NCBI RefSeq assembly: GCF_021233435.1
Contig: NZ_CP089468.1
Coordinates: forward strand, 2,714,597 to 2,778,596
Direction: 5' to 3'
DNA from: Halobacterium noricense
Lineage (GTDB): Archaea > Halobacteriota > Halobacteria > Halobacteriales > Halobacteriaceae
DNA length: 64,000 nucleotides
Shown: positions 9,100 through 19,499 of the stretch, piece after piece
Layout: each line of letters starts with the position of its first letter
Position numbering within the stretch: position 1 is the stretch's first letter
Notes under the pieces: generated by a model
Databases searched by the model: none
The model's input: only the letters and a program-made list of their open reading frames with translations
Told to the model about the DNA's origin: nothing
Program-made: the position numbers and the translations under genes

Positions 9100-10442
9100 C
9101 GGCGCTCTACCAGCAGGAACGAGAGGCGGAGATGGCGGCGAAGACCGGCGAGACGCTCGTCGACGTTCGCGACCTCCGGACGTACTACGGCGGCAACGGC
9201 ATGTTCGCCGAGAACCCCGTGAAGGCCGTCGACGGCGTGAGCTTCGAAATCGAGCGCGGGGAGACCCTCGGGCTGGTCGGCGAGTCCGGCTGCGGGAAGT
9301 CGACGCTGGGCCGGACGCTGATGCAACTGGAGACCGCCACGAGCGGCGAGGTCCGCTACGACGGCACCGACATCACGACGCTGTCGGGCACGGACCTCAA
9401 GGAGTGGCGGCAGAACGTTCAGATGGTCTTCCAGGACCCGGACTCCAGCCTCAACGACCGGATGACGGTCGGCGAAATCATCATGGAGCCGCTGAACGTC
9501 CACAACTGGCGGACGCCGAAGGAGCGCCGCCAGCGCGTCCGCGAACTCCTGGAGACGGTGGGGCTCAGCGAGGAGCACTACTTCCGGTACCCGTTCCAGT
9601 TCTCCGGCGGGCAGCGCCAGCGCATCGGCATCGCCCGCGCGCTCGCGCTCGAACCCGACTTCCTCGTGCTGGACGAACCGGTTTCGGCGCTGGACGTCTC
9701 CGTGCAGGCGAAGATTCTGAACCTCCTGAACGACCTCCAGGCGGAGTTCGGACTCACGTACCTCATCATCGCCCACGACCTCTCGGTCGTCGAGCACATC
9801 TGCGACCGGGTCGCGGTGATGTACCTCGGGAACATCATGGAGCTCGGGCCGACCGAGAACCTCTTCGAGGCCCCCGCGAACCCGTACACGAACGCGTTGC
9901 TGTCGGCGATTCCGGAGGCCGACCCGTCGGCGAACAAAGATCGCATGACGCTGCGCGGGACGCCGCCGAGCCCGCGGGACCCCCCGGAAGGCTGCGTGTT
10001 CAGTACGCGCTGCCCGATGAAGATTCGGCCCGAGGCGTACACCGACCTCGACGACGAGGTGTGGGAGGGCGTGGAGGTGTTCCGGGAGATCGTCCGCGAG
10101 CGCGCCGGCATCACGAAGTCCACGACCGACCGCGTGAAGGAGCTGTTGGGGATGGACGCCGGCGGCCCCGACATCGAGGAGGTCGTCGACGACGTGTTCG
10201 GCGACCTCGACGTGCCCAGCGAGGTCAGCCAGCACGTCGACACGGCCGTCGAGTACGTGAACCACGACGACGTGGCCAGCGCCCGCGAACACCTCCGCGA
10301 GGAGTTCGGGAGCGTCTGCGAGCGGGAGGTGCCGGAGAACCACGTGGTCGACGACACCGGGCGGTTCAGCCACTGTCACCGCCACCGCAGTGAGTACGAG
10401 GAGCCCGGGGAGTTCCTCGAATCACACGGGTACAGCCGATAA
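9096..10442 (+). CDS. dppF: ABC transporter ATP-binding protein, DppF type
   Basis: The second ATPase, 448 residues, has Walker A GESGCGKS at 62-69, signature FSGGQRQR, and Walker [12 protein letters not shown]. It overlaps dppD by four bases (ATGA). Its C-terminal cysteine region is split: [10 protein letters not shown] is separated from [11 protein letters not shown] and SHCHRH by about 100 acidic residues, whereas the two parts are normally close together. I have the impression that this insert is common in haloarchaeal DppF proteins. This is the last transporter gene. Confidence 0.91.
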   Translation: MTALYQQEREAEMAAKTGETLVDVRDLRTYYGGNGMFAENPVKAVDGVSFEIERGETLGLVGESGCGKSTLGRTLMQLETATSGEVRYDGTDITTLSGTDLKEWRQNVQMVFQDPDSSLNDRMTVGEIIMEPLNVHNWRTPKERRQRVRELLETVGLSEEHYFRYPFQFSGGQRQRIGIARALALEPDFLVLDEPVSALDVSVQAKILNLLNDLQAEFGLTYLIIAHDLSVVEHICDRVAVMYLGNIMELGPTENLFEAPANPYTNALLSAIPEADPSANKDRMTLRGTPPSPRDPPEGCVFSTRCPMKIRPEAYTDLDDEVWEGVEVFREIVRERAGITKSTTDRVKELLGMDAGGPDIEEVVDDVFGDLDVPSEVSQHVDTAVEYVNHDDVASAREHLREEFGSVCEREVPENHVVDDTGRFSHCHRHRSEYEEPGEFLESHGYSR

Positions 10443-10445
10443 TTG

Positions 10446-10883
10446 ATGGCTGGTGCCACGTCCGGCGTGCCGGACGCGCCGACCGATCGCCTCGGCCAAC
10501 TGCTGGACGCGGTGGCGTACGCAGTCTGGTTGACCGCCGCGTTCGCGGTCGTGTCGGGGGTGCTGGCGCTGCTCGTGGGCGGGCAGGTGGCACCGGGCGT
10601 GAAGTACGGGCTGTTCGTGTTCGGCTGGCTGGCGTTCGGCTACGGGACGTTCAAACTGTTGCCGTCACGGCCGTGGAAGGACGACGACGAGCGCGGCCCC
10701 TTCGAGACGGCTGCGGGCGAGGACACTCAGTTCCAGGCGCTCGTCCAGCGACTGCCGCCAGCGCGGTTCCGCCCGGTTCCCGTCGTCCACCGCCTCCCGA
10801 CCGGCGTCCGGGTGTTCCTCGCGTCGCTGGTGATGTTGGGAACGTCGCTCGCACTCGAACAACTGTTCGGAATCGGGCCGTAG
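10446..10883 (+). CDS. Conserved haloarchaeal membrane protein
   Basis: A 145-residue protein with three predicted membrane helices: two near the N-terminus (AVYAVWLTAAFAVVSGVLAL-like region and YGLFVFGWLAFGYGTF) and one at the C-terminus (FLASLVMLGTSLALEQLF). I recognise no function. The ATG at 10446 follows a TTG triplet and lies 3 bases after the dppF stop, so it may be co-transcribed with the importer, but nothing shows that it belongs to it. Confidence 0.65.
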   Translation: MAGATSGVPDAPTDRLGQLLDAVAYAVWLTAAFAVVSGVLALLVGGQVAPGVKYGLFVFGWLAFGYGTFKLLPSRPWKDDDERGPFETAAGEDTQFQALVQRLPPARFRPVPVVHRLPTGVRVFLASLVMLGTSLALEQLFGIGP

Positions 10884-10943
10884 CGTCGCTGTAACGCCGT
10901 CTGTCGCGGAACTTTCTTACGTGTGAGAACACAACCCGCACCC

Positions 10944-11543
10944 ATGCCGAAGAAGCCCCTCCGCGACGACGACCTCCCCGAGGAGCAAGCGGAGCGACAG
11001 GACCGACAGGAGCGTCTGGAGAGCCTGGAGGCGAACGCCGACGAGTACAAGCAGTCCTGGACGGCGACCCTCGAAGACATGCACGCGCTCGCCGAGCAGC
11101 GCGAAGCCGAGGGATGGGACGTCCTCGAACTGATTGCGGGCGACACCGCGCCGATGGGGCGGGACACGAACGACGAGGAGGGTGAGTTCGGGCTCTCGTA
11201 CGTCGTCGGCGCGGAGGACGCCGAGGCGTTCCGCGAGGTCTTCGAGGCCGGCGAATTCCCCGTCTACGACGTCTACCGGCAGACCCAGATGGGCCACGTC
11301 TTCCTCGTGACCGAACTCCGGGACCCCGACACGGAGCAGGTCGTCTTCGTCGCGGGGGCGTACGTCCAACGCGACGAGCAGATGTGCGCGTACACCGCCC
11401 GCGAGGAGGGCGAGATGTACACGCACGTCCGCAAGCTCGACGGGACGGAACTGGGCGTGTTCCGCCACGAGGGCTACGAGAAGTTCTTCCCGCACGCCGA
11501 CCGGATGCCCGACCTCGCCGAGGGCTGGACGAGCGACGCGTAG
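10944..11543 (+). CDS. Conserved haloarchaeal soluble protein
   Basis: A 199-residue acidic protein starting MPKKPLRDDDLPEEQAE. It has a charged coiled-coil-like N-terminus, then an alpha/beta domain containing FGLSYVVGAEDAEAF, YDVYRQTQMGHVFLVTEL and LGVFRHEGYEKFF. The pattern of strands resembles other small haloarchaeal DUF proteins, but I cannot name a function. The internal ATG at 10944 is preferred over 10923 because homologues of this type start at the charged helix. Confidence 0.65.
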   Translation: MPKKPLRDDDLPEEQAERQDRQERLESLEANADEYKQSWTATLEDMHALAEQREAEGWDVLELIAGDTAPMGRDTNDEEGEFGLSYVVGAEDAEAFREVFEAGEFPVYDVYRQTQMGHVFLVTELRDPDTEQVVFVAGAYVQRDEQMCAYTAREEGEMYTHVRKLDGTELGVFRHEGYEKFFPHADRMPDLAEGWTSDA

Positions 11544-11619
11544 ACGGCCGGAGTCGGACGCGAGACGCGCGGAATCGGTGTCGTAGCCTACAAATGGGTG
11601 GGGAAAGTACGACGCCTAC

Positions 11620-12477
11620 ATGAACGTCGCTGACGCGATGACCCCTCGGGATGACGTGGTTACCGTCGAGCTTCCGGGGACGCGGGACGACATCCTCGAG
11701 TACATTCAGGAGCGGGCGTTCTCCTCCGTGCCCGTGGTGAAGCCGACGAGCGACGGCGAGCAGTACCGGGGGCTGGTCTCCCGGGACGACCTCATCGAAC
11801 ACCCCGAAGAGGACCAGTTGGCGATGCTGATGCGGGACGTGCCGACGACGACCACGGACGCCACCGTCCGGGAGGTCGCGGCGCTGCTGCACCGCGAGGG
11901 AACGCGTCGCGTCCCGGTCATCGAGGACGGCCGCCTCGAAGGCATCGTCACGGTCACCGACGTGGTGCGCGCCATCGCTGACGGCGAGGAGGACGGCGAC
12001 ACGGAGGTCGGCGAGCTCGCGCGCGAGGACGTGAACACGACGTACGCGGAGACGCCGCTGACCGTCGCGGAGCGCGAAATCTCGTACGCGAACGTGCCCT
12101 ACACGGTCGTCCTCGGTGAGGACGCCGAGATGGCGGGAATGCTGACGGAAGTGGACATCATCGAGGTCGCGCGCGTCGTCGAGGGCGAAGCCGACACTGG
12201 TGACTCCATCGCGGACGACGACGACGACTGGAAGTGGGAGTCCATCAAGGCGGTCGGGGCGCGCTACCTGCCGACGCGGAACGTCGAGATTCCGGCAGCA
12301 CCCGTGCAGGAGTTCATGACTCCCGACGTGGTGACGGTGACCAAGCGCCGGACCGCCCGCGAGGTCGCACAGACGATGCTGACCAACGACGTCGAGCAGG
12401 TGCCGCTGGTGTCCGGCGACAGCCTCGTCGGCATCGTGCGCGACGTCGACCTGCTGGCGGGGCTGACCGATGAGTGA
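11620..12477 (+). CDS. CBS-domain protein (four CBS motifs)
   Basis: A 285-residue protein made of two CBS pairs (roughly residues 1-125 and 135-285). Each motif has the typical ending, for example YRGLVSRDDLIE, LEGIVTVTDVVRAIA, MAGMLTEVDIIEVA and LVGIVRDVDLLAGL. CBS pairs bind adenine nucleotides and act as energy or ligand sensors, usually on a partner protein. The gene overlaps glyS by 8 bases, so the two are probably translated together. An acidic linker separates the pairs. Confidence 0.88.
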   Translation: MNVADAMTPRDDVVTVELPGTRDDILEYIQERAFSSVPVVKPTSDGEQYRGLVSRDDLIEHPEEDQLAMLMRDVPTTTTDATVREVAALLHREGTRRVPVIEDGRLEGIVTVTDVVRAIADGEEDGDTEVGELAREDVNTTYAETPLTVAEREISYANVPYTVVLGEDAEMAGMLTEVDIIEVARVVEGEADTGDSIADDDDDWKWESIKAVGARYLPTRNVEIPAAPVQEFMTPDVVTVTKRRTAREVAQTMLTNDVEQVPLVSGDSLVGIVRDVDLLAGLTDE

Positions 12478-14197
12478 GCTCGACGAGCTCGCGCGGCGAC
12501 GCGGATTCTTCTTCCAGGCGAACGAGGCCTACGGCGGCGTTTCCGGGTTCTACACGTACGGCCCGGAGGGCGCGGCGCTGAAGCGCAACGTCGAGGAGAC
12601 GTGGCGCGACCGCTTCGTCACCCGCGAGGGGAACATGGAAATCGACGCGCCGACGGTCACGCCCGAACCCGTCTTCGTGGCGTCCGGGCACCTCGACGGC
12701 TTCGACGACATGCTCGTGGAGTGCGCTGAGTGCGGGGAGAGCCACCGCGCGGACCACGTCGTCGAGGACAACACGGACATCGCGGACGCCGAGACCTACC
12801 CCACGGAGAAGGTCGAGGAAGTCATCGCGGAGCACGACCTCGTCTGTCCGTCGTGTGGCGCGCCGTTGGCGGGCCAGTCCGTCGACGAGTTCAACCTGAT
12901 GTTCGAGACGTCCATCGGGCCGGGGTCGGGCCAGCCGGGCTACCTGCGCCCGGAGACCGCCCAGGGGATGTTCACGGAGTTCCCGCGGCTGAAGGAGTAC
13001 GCGCGCAACCAGTTGCCGTTCGGCGCCGCGCAAATCGGGACGGGCTACCGGAACGAGATTAGCCCGCGGAAGGCGCTCGTACGCGCCCGCGAGTTCACGA
13101 TGGCGGAACTGGAGTTCTTCGTGGACCCCGAGGGCGACGGCCCCGACCTCTCCCGGGTTGCGGACGTCGAACTGCCGCTGTACCCGGCGGGCGCACAGGA
13201 GTCCGCGGGCGAGGAGTACCTCCACGTGACGCCGCGCGAGGCGCTCGACGAGGGCGTCGTCGGCGACGAGTGGGTGGCGTACTTCCTCGCGCGCTCGAAG
13301 GTGTGGTTCGAGCGCGTCGGCGTGGACATGGAGCGGTTCCGGTTCCGCCAGCACCTCCCCGGCGAACTCGCGCACTACGCCTCGGACTGCTGGGACGCGG
13401 AGGGCGAGGTCGACGGCGACTGGATCGAATTAGAGGGCGTCGCCTCCCGCACGGACTACGACCTCTCGAAGCACAGCGAGCACGCCGACGATACGTTCAC
13501 CGTCTTCAAGCAGTACGACGAGCCCAAAACCGTCGAGCGCGCAACCGTCGACCCCGACATGTCGTACCTCGGGCCGGAGTTCGGCGGCGACGCCGGTGCC
13601 GTCGCGGACGCCCTGGAAGCGCTCGCGGAGCGCGACCGCTCGACATTTGACGGCGACGAGGTAACCGTCGAAGTAGAGGGTGAGGCGTACGCGGTGCCGA
13701 CGGAGAAGACCGGCTTCGCCGTCGAGGAAGTCACGGAGTCCGGCCGCCACATCGTCCCGCACGTCGTGGAGCCGGCGTTCGGCGTCGGCCGAGCGGTGTA
13801 CACGGTGCTGGCGCACAACTACGACGAGGACGAAGTCGAGGGCGAGACCCGCGACGTGCTGCGATTGCCCGCGGAAGTATCGCGGACGACGGTCGGCGTG
13901 TTCCCGCTGATGGACAAGGACGGCCTCGGCGACACCGCCCGCGACCTCGCGGCGGACCTCCGCGAAGCCGGGCTCTCGGTGACGTACGACGACTCCGGGA
14001 ACATCGGCCGGCGCTACCGCCGCCAGGACGAAGTCGGGACGCCGTACTGCGTCACCGTCGACTACGAATCCCTCGAAGACGACACGGTGACGCTGCGGGA
14101 CCGCGACACCACCGACCAGGTGCGGGTCGACGCCGACGACCTCGTCGACGTACTGCCCGCGCTCCGGGACGGCGAGCGCGACTTTGCGGACCTGTAA
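12470..14197 (+). CDS. glyS: Glycine--tRNA ligase
   Basis: The 575-residue archaeal/eukaryotic-type class II glycyl-tRNA synthetase, which charges tRNA-Gly. The start MSELDELARRRGFFFQANEAY and the GGVSGFYTYGPEGAALKRN segment are diagnostic. Zinc-ligand cysteines appear in the insertion at about residues 85/88 (CAEC) and 126/129 (CPSC). Class II motif 2 is YRNEISPRKALVRAREF near residue 190, and the motif 3 region is FGVGRAVYTVL near 440. The C-terminal anticodon-binding domain starts near residue 475. Confidence 0.96.
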   Translation: MSELDELARRRGFFFQANEAYGGVSGFYTYGPEGAALKRNVEETWRDRFVTREGNMEIDAPTVTPEPVFVASGHLDGFDDMLVECAECGESHRADHVVEDNTDIADAETYPTEKVEEVIAEHDLVCPSCGAPLAGQSVDEFNLMFETSIGPGSGQPGYLRPETAQGMFTEFPRLKEYARNQLPFGAAQIGTGYRNEISPRKALVRAREFTMAELEFFVDPEGDGPDLSRVADVELPLYPAGAQESAGEEYLHVTPREALDEGVVGDEWVAYFLARSKVWFERVGVDMERFRFRQHLPGELAHYASDCWDAEGEVDGDWIELEGVASRTDYDLSKHSEHADDTFTVFKQYDEPKTVERATVDPDMSYLGPEFGGDAGAVADALEALAERDRSTFDGDEVTVEVEGEAYAVPTEKTGFAVEEVTESGRHIVPHVVEPAFGVGRAVYTVLAHNYDEDEVEGETRDVLRLPAEVSRTTVGVFPLMDKDGLGDTARDLAADLREAGLSVTYDDSGNIGRRYRRQDEVGTPYCVTVDYESLEDDTVTLRDRDTTDQVRVDADDLVDVLPALRDGERDFADL

Positions 14198-14199
14198 CG

Positions 14200-14763
14200 G
14201 TGAGCGAACTCGACCGTCGGCTCGTGCACGCCAGCGGCGCGCTCCTCCCCGGCGCGTTCCTCGCGGGCGTCCTCCCGTGGTCGGCGGTCAAGTGGCTGCT
14301 CGTCGCCGGGTCGATTCTCACCGCAGCACTCGAAGTGCTGCGGCTCTCGGGCTACGTCTCGTGGCGGATTTTCGACCGCCTCACTCGCGACTACGAACAG
14401 GACAACCCCGCGGGGTACGCGCTGTACACCTTCTCGTGGACGGCGACCGCGTGGCTGTTCGACCCCACGATTGCGGTGCCCGCGATGCTGATGCTGGCGC
14501 TCGCGGACCCCGCCAGCGGCCTGCTCTCCCGGACCAGCGGCCTCGAAATGAAACAGGGGTGGGTGTTGCTCGCGACGTTCGGCATCTGCATGGCCATCGC
14601 GAGCCTGCTCGGCGTGCCGCCGGCTGCGGCCGCTGCCGGCGCGCTCGCCGCGACGGTTGCCGACGGCACTAACCCGGTAATTCGCGGCTACGTCATCGAC
14701 GACAACGCCTCCATCCCACTCGGCGCGGCTGCCGCGATGTGGCTCGTGTGGATGTTCGTGTGA
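14200..14763 (+). CDS. Dolichol-kinase-like membrane protein
   Basis: A 187-residue polytopic membrane protein starting with GTG two bases after glyS. The order RRLVHASGALLPGAFLAGVL, then LALADPASGLLSR, then ATVADGTNPVIRGYVIDDN fits the family of small archaeal CTP-dependent lipid kinase/cytidylyltransferase-like proteins often annotated as dolichol kinase; the DPAS and D..NP motifs are the likely nucleotide and substrate-binding loops. In haloarchaea such a protein would act on the polyprenyl carrier used for protein glycosylation. The activity is inferred from family resemblance only. Confidence 0.65.
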   Translation: MSELDRRLVHASGALLPGAFLAGVLPWSAVKWLLVAGSILTAALEVLRLSGYVSWRIFDRLTRDYEQDNPAGYALYTFSWTATAWLFDPTIAVPAMLMLALADPASGLLSRTSGLEMKQGWVLLATFGICMAIASLLGVPPAAAAAGALAATVADGTNPVIRGYVIDDNASIPLGAAAAMWLVWMFV

Positions 14764-14811
14764 AGTCAGTATAGGGACCGCTGCTGGCTCAATCTTTTAC
14801 GACATCTCGAA

Positions 14812-14921
14812 AGCCCCGAGGCTGTAGAGTCGGGGCTCTTGCTGTGCTCCTCGGCCTTCGGCCTGCGGTGCTTACGTCGCCTACCTTCGTCTACGAGGCG
14901 GTCGGCTCTGCCGACCGCCTC
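14812..14921. repeat. Hairpin-rich intergenic segment upstream of hel308
   Basis: The 264 bases between the dolichol-kinase-like gene and hel308 hold no gene. An 8-bp stem (AGCCCCGA/TCGGGGCT, 14812-14837) is followed by T-rich sequence and could terminate transcription. A perfect 12-bp stem (GAGGCGGTCGGC and its complement) with a three-base loop lies at 14895-14921. The sequence after it (AGGAGAAGCGAAACCACG near 14959) resembles AGGAGAGCGAAGCCAACC near 39729, suggesting two decayed copies of a mobile-element end. Confidence 0.5.
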
Positions 14922-15027
14922 ATACCGTGGCGTTCACGAGACGCTAGCGGCGGATACACGAGGAGAAGCGAAACCACGTTCGAGCGGTGCGACAGTTTAA
15001 ACCGCGGGACGCGCCTACTTCGGCGTA

Positions 15028-18000
15028 ATGAAAGTCGCGGACGTACCCGGGCTCCCCGAGGGGGTCGCCGACCACCTCGAATCGGGGGGTATCGAGGAGC
15101 TCTACCCGCCGCAGGCGGCGGCCGTGGAGGCGGGCGTCGCCGAGGGTGAGAGCCTCGTGGCGAGCGTGCCGACCGCCAGCGGAAAGACCCTCATCGCGGA
15201 GTTGGCGATGCTGTCGGCGGTCGCGGACGGCGGGACAGCACTGTACATCGTGCCACTGCGCGCGCTCGCCGGCGAGAAGGCCACCGAGTTCGAGGCGTTC
15301 GAACAGTTCGGGTTCTCCGTGGGGGTCTCCACGGGGAACTACGGGGACGACGGCTCGCGGCTGTCGGACAACGACATCGTCGTCGCGACCTCCGAGAAGG
15401 TCGACTCGCTCGTGCGCAACGGCGCAGGCTGGATCGACGACCTCTCCTGCGTGGTCGCGGACGAGGTCCACCTCGTGGACGACGACCACCGCGGCCCGAC
15501 GCTGGAAGTAACGCTGGCGAAGCTCCGCCAGCGCGTGCAGGACCTCCAGGTGGTGGCGCTGTCGGCGACGGTCGGCAACGCCGACGAGATAGCGGCGTGG
15601 CTGGACGCCGAACTCGTGGACTCGGAGTGGCGGCCCATCGACCTGCGGACTGGCGTCCACTACGGGCAGGCCGTCCACTACGACGACGGCACGCAGGAAG
15701 AGTTGGCGACCGGCGGCAGCGACAGCCAGACCGCCGCCATCGTGGAGGACACGCTCGCTGACGACGGCTCGACGCTCGTGTTCGTGAACTCGCGGCGGAA
15801 CGCCGAAGCCGCGGCGCGCCGGCTCGCGGACGTGACCAAGCAGGGCATCAGCGACGACGACCGGCAGCGCCTCCGGGAGGTTGCCGACGAAATCCGGGGC
15901 GTCAGCGACACCGAGACCAGCGACGACCTCGCGGACGCCGTGGAGAAGGGCGCGGCGTTCCACCACGCCGGGCTCTGCGTAACGGGCGACGCACAGATTC
16001 TTCGACAGGACGGGACATTCGCCGCGATCGAGGACATCGTATCAGACGGCGACGGGGGCGAGGTAATCGGCCTCGAAGACAAATCAATCACCTCCGTCGA
16101 GGTTACGCACACGTTCGAAATGGGGCAAAAGCCGGTGTTGGAGGTGACGACAAAAACAGGGAACACGCTCGGTCTCAGTCGGAATCACCCACTCCCGGTA
16201 CTCCGCAAGGACGGTATCGAATGGGTTCGGACGGAGGAATTATCCGCGGGAGAGTACGTCGCCCGACCTCGGCGTCTCGACTTGAACCCCACTCCACCGT
16301 CATTCAGAGAACTGTTACCGGAGTCTGCTCGAGCCTACCAACGATACGGCGACGTTGCTCGGCTGTCCTCGAAAATCGATCACGAAAATGAGCCCGATGA
16401 GTTCCGTGCTCGGTACACAGAAGACCGGAATATCGACGTCGGGACACTCGACTCGTTGTGTGAGGCAGCGGGCGAGCGCACGGAAAAATATCTTCATCGA
16501 GTAATTAGCGACGGCGGCAGCAAACCGATTCGTGCGCCCGAGCAGATTACGCCGGACATCTGTTGGCTTGCAGGAGCAGTTTCCGGAGACGGCTACCTAC
16601 GAGACCACGCAGTGGTTCTCAGCGGCCAGGACTCCGTTCTTGAGGAGTTCGACCGAATTGCTCGAGAGACGTTCAAACGAAGTACGTCGACGGGAACCGG
16701 TGGTTCCGGAACACCCCACCGGAAGCTCGATTCGAAAGTGGTCGCCGACGTACTAGAATCGTCATTTGGCATTCCTCGCGGGGAAAAGAGCGATATAGTT
16801 ACAATTCCGACAATCCCGCTGACGGACGAGCTTCTTGGCTCGTATATCTCCGGCCTCTTCGATGCCGATGGATCCGTTTCTCCACGACAGAACGGTGACG
16901 GGGCGCCGTGTGTGGAGTTCTACTCGACGAGTGCCGAACTCGTCACTCAATTAAAGACTGCTCTCCTTCGGTACGGGATAATCGCACACAGAGATCTGCG
17001 CGAGGTAGCAGGTAGGACGGAGGAGATAGACGGGAGAACGGTCACGTCCCGGAAAAACGTCCACCGGCTCACTATCTACGGGGTCGAGCAGCTTCAGCGC
17101 TTCCGACAAAAAATCGGTTTCCGTCACCCAGACAAGTCCAACGCGCTTGCCGACTCGATCGCGATGAATCCGTCCGGTAGTCGAGGGCAGAACGACTGTA
17201 TCCCGCCAACAATTGGACCGACGGTGAGAGAAATCCGCCAGGAAGTCGGTGCTTCGATGTCCGACATCGATCCGGCGGTCGCGAAATCGACGCTCTCTCG
17301 ATTCGAGAACGAGAAAAACCCAATAAAACGGACGACGTTCCAGCGTCTTGCAGACTCCCTCGAATCTGAATTTCTCCAAGACATCGCGACGGCAGAGATA
17401 TACTGGGATCGGATTGAATCTATTGAAGACGGTGAGCCAGAACGGCTCTACGACCTGAGCACGTCTTCACACAACTTCGTCGCGAACGGAGTTCTTGCCC
17501 ACAATACGTCCGAGCACCGCGAACTCGTCGAGGAGGCGTTCCGCGAGCGCGCCATCAAGGTCGTCTCCGCGACGCCGACGCTCGCGGCGGGCGTGAACAC
17601 GCCGAGCCGCCGGGTCGTGGTTCGGGACTGGCAGCGCTACGACGGCAGCGCGGGCGGGATGCAGCCGCTGTCCGTGCTGGAAGTCCACCAGATGTTCGGG
17701 CGTGCGGGTCGCCCCGGCCGGGACCCGTATGGCGAAGCGGTGCTGCTCGCGAACGACCACGACGAGTTAGAGGAGCTGTTCGACCGCTACATCTACGCGG
17801 AGCCCGAGCCCGTGCGCTCGAAACTCGCGGCGGAGCCCGCGCTCCGGACGCACGTGCTCGCGGCGGTCGCGACTGGCTTCACGACCACCGAGGACGCGCT
17901 CCACGAGTTCCTCGGAGAGACGCTGTACGCGACACAGACCGACGACCCCGGGCGGCTGAAGAGCGTCACGCGGGACGTACTGACGTACCTCGAACGGAAC

Positions 18001-18951
18001 GGGTTCGTGGAGCGCGAGGACGGCACGCTGCGCGCGACCAGCACCGGCCACCTCGTGAGCCAGCTGTACGTCGACCCGATGAGTGCGGCGACGCTCGTCG
18101 ACGGGCTGCGTGCCGCCGAGCGCGCGGAGACGGCGGACGAGGCGAGCGACCGACCTGCGAGCCGCGCGGGGGAAGCGACGTTCCAGACCGCCGGCGAGCT
18201 GCAGGACGACAGCGGTCCCGAAGCGAGCGACGACGAGAGTGACGAAGCGACCGATGAGACGGTCGACGGTGAGGCCGTGAGCCCGACGCCGTTCGGCCTG
18301 TTCCACCTCGTGAGCCGGACGCCGGACATGTACGAACTCTACCTCCGCTCGGGGGACCGCGACGAGTACACGGAGCTCGCCTACGAACGCGAGGACGAAC
18401 TGCTCGGGCCGGCGCCCCGCGAGGAGGAAGCCGCTTTCGAGGACTGGCTGTCCGCGCTGAAGACCGCGAAACTGCTCGAAGACTGGGCCTCCGAACTGGA
18501 CGAGGACCGCATCGCGGAGCGCTACGGCGTCGGCCCCGGCGACATCCGCGGGAAGGTCGAGACCGCGGAGTGGCTGCTGCACGCCGCCGAGCGCCTCGCG
18601 GGCGACCTCGACGACGTGGAGTCCGCGGCCGCCGTGCGCGAGGCGCGCAAGCGCGTAGAGTACGGCGTCCGCGAGGAACTCCTGGACCTCGCGGGCGTGC
18701 GCAGCGTCGGCCGGAAGCGCGCACGACGTCTCTACAACGCGGGTATCGAGTCGCGGGCGGACCTCCGGAACGCCGAGAAGAGCCTCGTGTTGGGCGCGGT
18801 CCGGGGCCGCGAGAAGACCGCCGAGCGCATCCTCGAAAACGTCGGCCATCCGGACCCGGAGATGGACGCCGTGAATGCGGACGCAGACGCGGTGGCGGCC
18901 GCCGAGGAGGCCGACCGGAGCGGGCAGGCGAATCTGGGGGACTTCTCGTGA
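15028..18951 (+). CDS. hel308: Hel308-type DNA helicase precursor with intein
   Basis: A superfamily 2 (Ski2-like) 3'-5' DNA helicase that acts at stalled replication forks. The precursor is 1307 residues; removal of the intein at residues 317-826 leaves 797. Helicase motifs are intact: Walker A PTASGKT at 48-54, DEVH at 145-148, LSATVGN, then after the intein [17 protein letters not shown] and [10 protein letters not shown]. The C-terminal part contains the helix-hairpin-helix region ([22 protein letters not shown]). An acidic insert of about 60 residues ([12 protein letters not shown] to [11 protein letters not shown]) precedes it. The gene overlaps cgi121 by four bases. Confidence 0.93.
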   Translation: MKVADVPGLPEGVADHLESGGIEELYPPQAAAVEAGVAEGESLVASVPTASGKTLIAELAMLSAVADGGTALYIVPLRALAGEKATEFEAFEQFGFSVGVSTGNYGDDGSRLSDNDIVVATSEKVDSLVRNGAGWIDDLSCVVADEVHLVDDDHRGPTLEVTLAKLRQRVQDLQVVALSATVGNADEIAAWLDAELVDSEWRPIDLRTGVHYGQAVHYDDGTQEELATGGSDSQTAAIVEDTLADDGSTLVFVNSRRNAEAAARRLADVTKQGISDDDRQRLREVADEIRGVSDTETSDDLADAVEKGAAFHHAGLCVTGDAQILRQDGTFAAIEDIVSDGDGGEVIGLEDKSITSVEVTHTFEMGQKPVLEVTTKTGNTLGLSRNHPLPVLRKDGIEWVRTEELSAGEYVARPRRLDLNPTPPSFRELLPESARAYQRYGDVARLSSKIDHENEPDEFRARYTEDRNIDVGTLDSLCEAAGERTEKYLHRVISDGGSKPIRAPEQITPDICWLAGAVSGDGYLRDHAVVLSGQDSVLEEFDRIARETFKRSTSTGTGGSGTPHRKLDSKVVADVLESSFGIPRGEKSDIVTIPTIPLTDELLGSYISGLFDADGSVSPRQNGDGAPCVEFYSTSAELVTQLKTALLRYGIIAHRDLREVAGRTEEIDGRTVTSRKNVHRLTIYGVEQLQRFRQKIGFRHPDKSNALADSIAMNPSGSRGQNDCIPPTIGPTVREIRQEVGASMSDIDPAVAKSTLSRFENEKNPIKRTTFQRLADSLESEFLQDIATAEIYWDRIESIEDGEPERLYDLSTSSHNFVANGVLAHNTSEHRELVEEAFRERAIKVVSATPTLAAGVNTPSRRVVVRDWQRYDGSAGGMQPLSVLEVHQMFGRAGRPGRDPYGEAVLLANDHDELEELFDRYIYAEPEPVRSKLAAEPALRTHVLAAVATGFTTTEDALHEFLGETLYATQTDDPGRLKSVTRDVLTYLERNGFVEREDGTLRATSTGHLVSQLYVDPMSAATLVDGLRAAERAETADEASDRPASRAGEATFQTAGELQDDSGPEASDDESDEATDETVDGEAVSPTPFGLFHLVSRTPDMYELYLRSGDRDEYTELAYEREDELLGPAPREEEAAFEDWLSALKTAKLLEDWASELDEDRIAERYGVGPGDIRGKVETAEWLLHAAERLAGDLDDVESAAAVREARKRVEYGVREELLDLAGVRSVGRKRARRLYNAGIESRADLRNAEKSLVLGAVRGREKTAERILENVGHPDPEMDAVNADADAVAAAEEADRSGQANLGDFS
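15976..17505 (+). other. Intein with LAGLIDADG homing endonuclease inside Hel308
   Basis: A 510-residue in-frame protein intron between extein GAAFHHAGL and [10 protein letters not shown]. It begins with Cys (CVTGDAQIL, block A), has a block B-like [11 protein letters not shown], and ends [10 protein letters not shown] followed by Thr, the residues needed for splicing (Cys1, penultimate His, terminal Asn, Thr+1). Two dodecapeptide motifs, [11 protein letters not shown] (Asp521) and [11 protein letters not shown] (Asp612/Asp614), indicate a potentially active DOD endonuclease. A region near precursor residues 735-790 looks like a helix-turn-helix. Base composition is visibly richer in A/T than the flanking exteins, consistent with horizontal spread. 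Confidence 0.93.
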
Positions 18952-19457
18952 AACTGGTCGCGGGCACCGCAGCCGTCGAGGACGTGGAGGCGTTCGTTGC
19001 GGCCCTCCCGGACGGCGGCCATGAGACTGCGGTGCAGGCGTTCGACGCCGACTACGTCGCGGGCCGCGAGCACCTCGCGTCGGCGGTCGAGCACGCCGAC
19101 CGCGCGTTCGACCGCGGGGAGAACGTCGCCAACGACCGCGCGGTCGAAATCCTGCTGTACGCGGCGGGACGCCGGCAGATTCGGGAGGCCCTCGCGATGG
19201 GCGTCGCCGAGGGCAAGCAGGAGGTCGTGGTCGTCGTCGCGGGCGGCGACGAGGTCGACGCGGCGGCCGCGGTCGTGGCGTTCCTCGACGACGCTGCCGT
19301 GCTTCCGGCCGTGGAGCCACCCGAGGCGGGCGTCCACGGGGACCGCGAGACGATTCGGGAGTTCTTCGACGTGGGCGACGCCGAGTTGGACGCGGCCGCG
19401 GGCGGCCTCGCGGGCATCGTCCGGGAGCGCGTGGCGCTACTGGACGTCGAGAAGTAG
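18948..19457 (+). CDS. cgi121: KEOPS complex subunit Cgi121
   Basis: A 169-residue protein with a GTG start that overlaps the hel308 stop (GTGA). Cgi121 is the accessory KEOPS subunit that helps make threonylcarbamoyl-adenosine at position 37 of ANN-decoding tRNAs by binding tRNA. Family features are [41 protein letters not shown], and the C-terminal half with [12 protein letters not shown]. Linkage of hel308 and cgi121 is common in haloarchaea. Confidence 0.88.
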   Translation: MKLVAGTAAVEDVEAFVAALPDGGHETAVQAFDADYVAGREHLASAVEHADRAFDRGENVANDRAVEILLYAAGRRQIREALAMGVAEGKQEVVVVVAGGDEVDAAAAVVAFLDDAAVLPAVEPPEAGVHGDRETIREFFDVGDAELDAAAGGLAGIVRERVALLDVEK

Positions 19458-19499
19458 GCGGCCAGCACGCATTTGGCGGGCGCGTCGAACCACCTAGGT

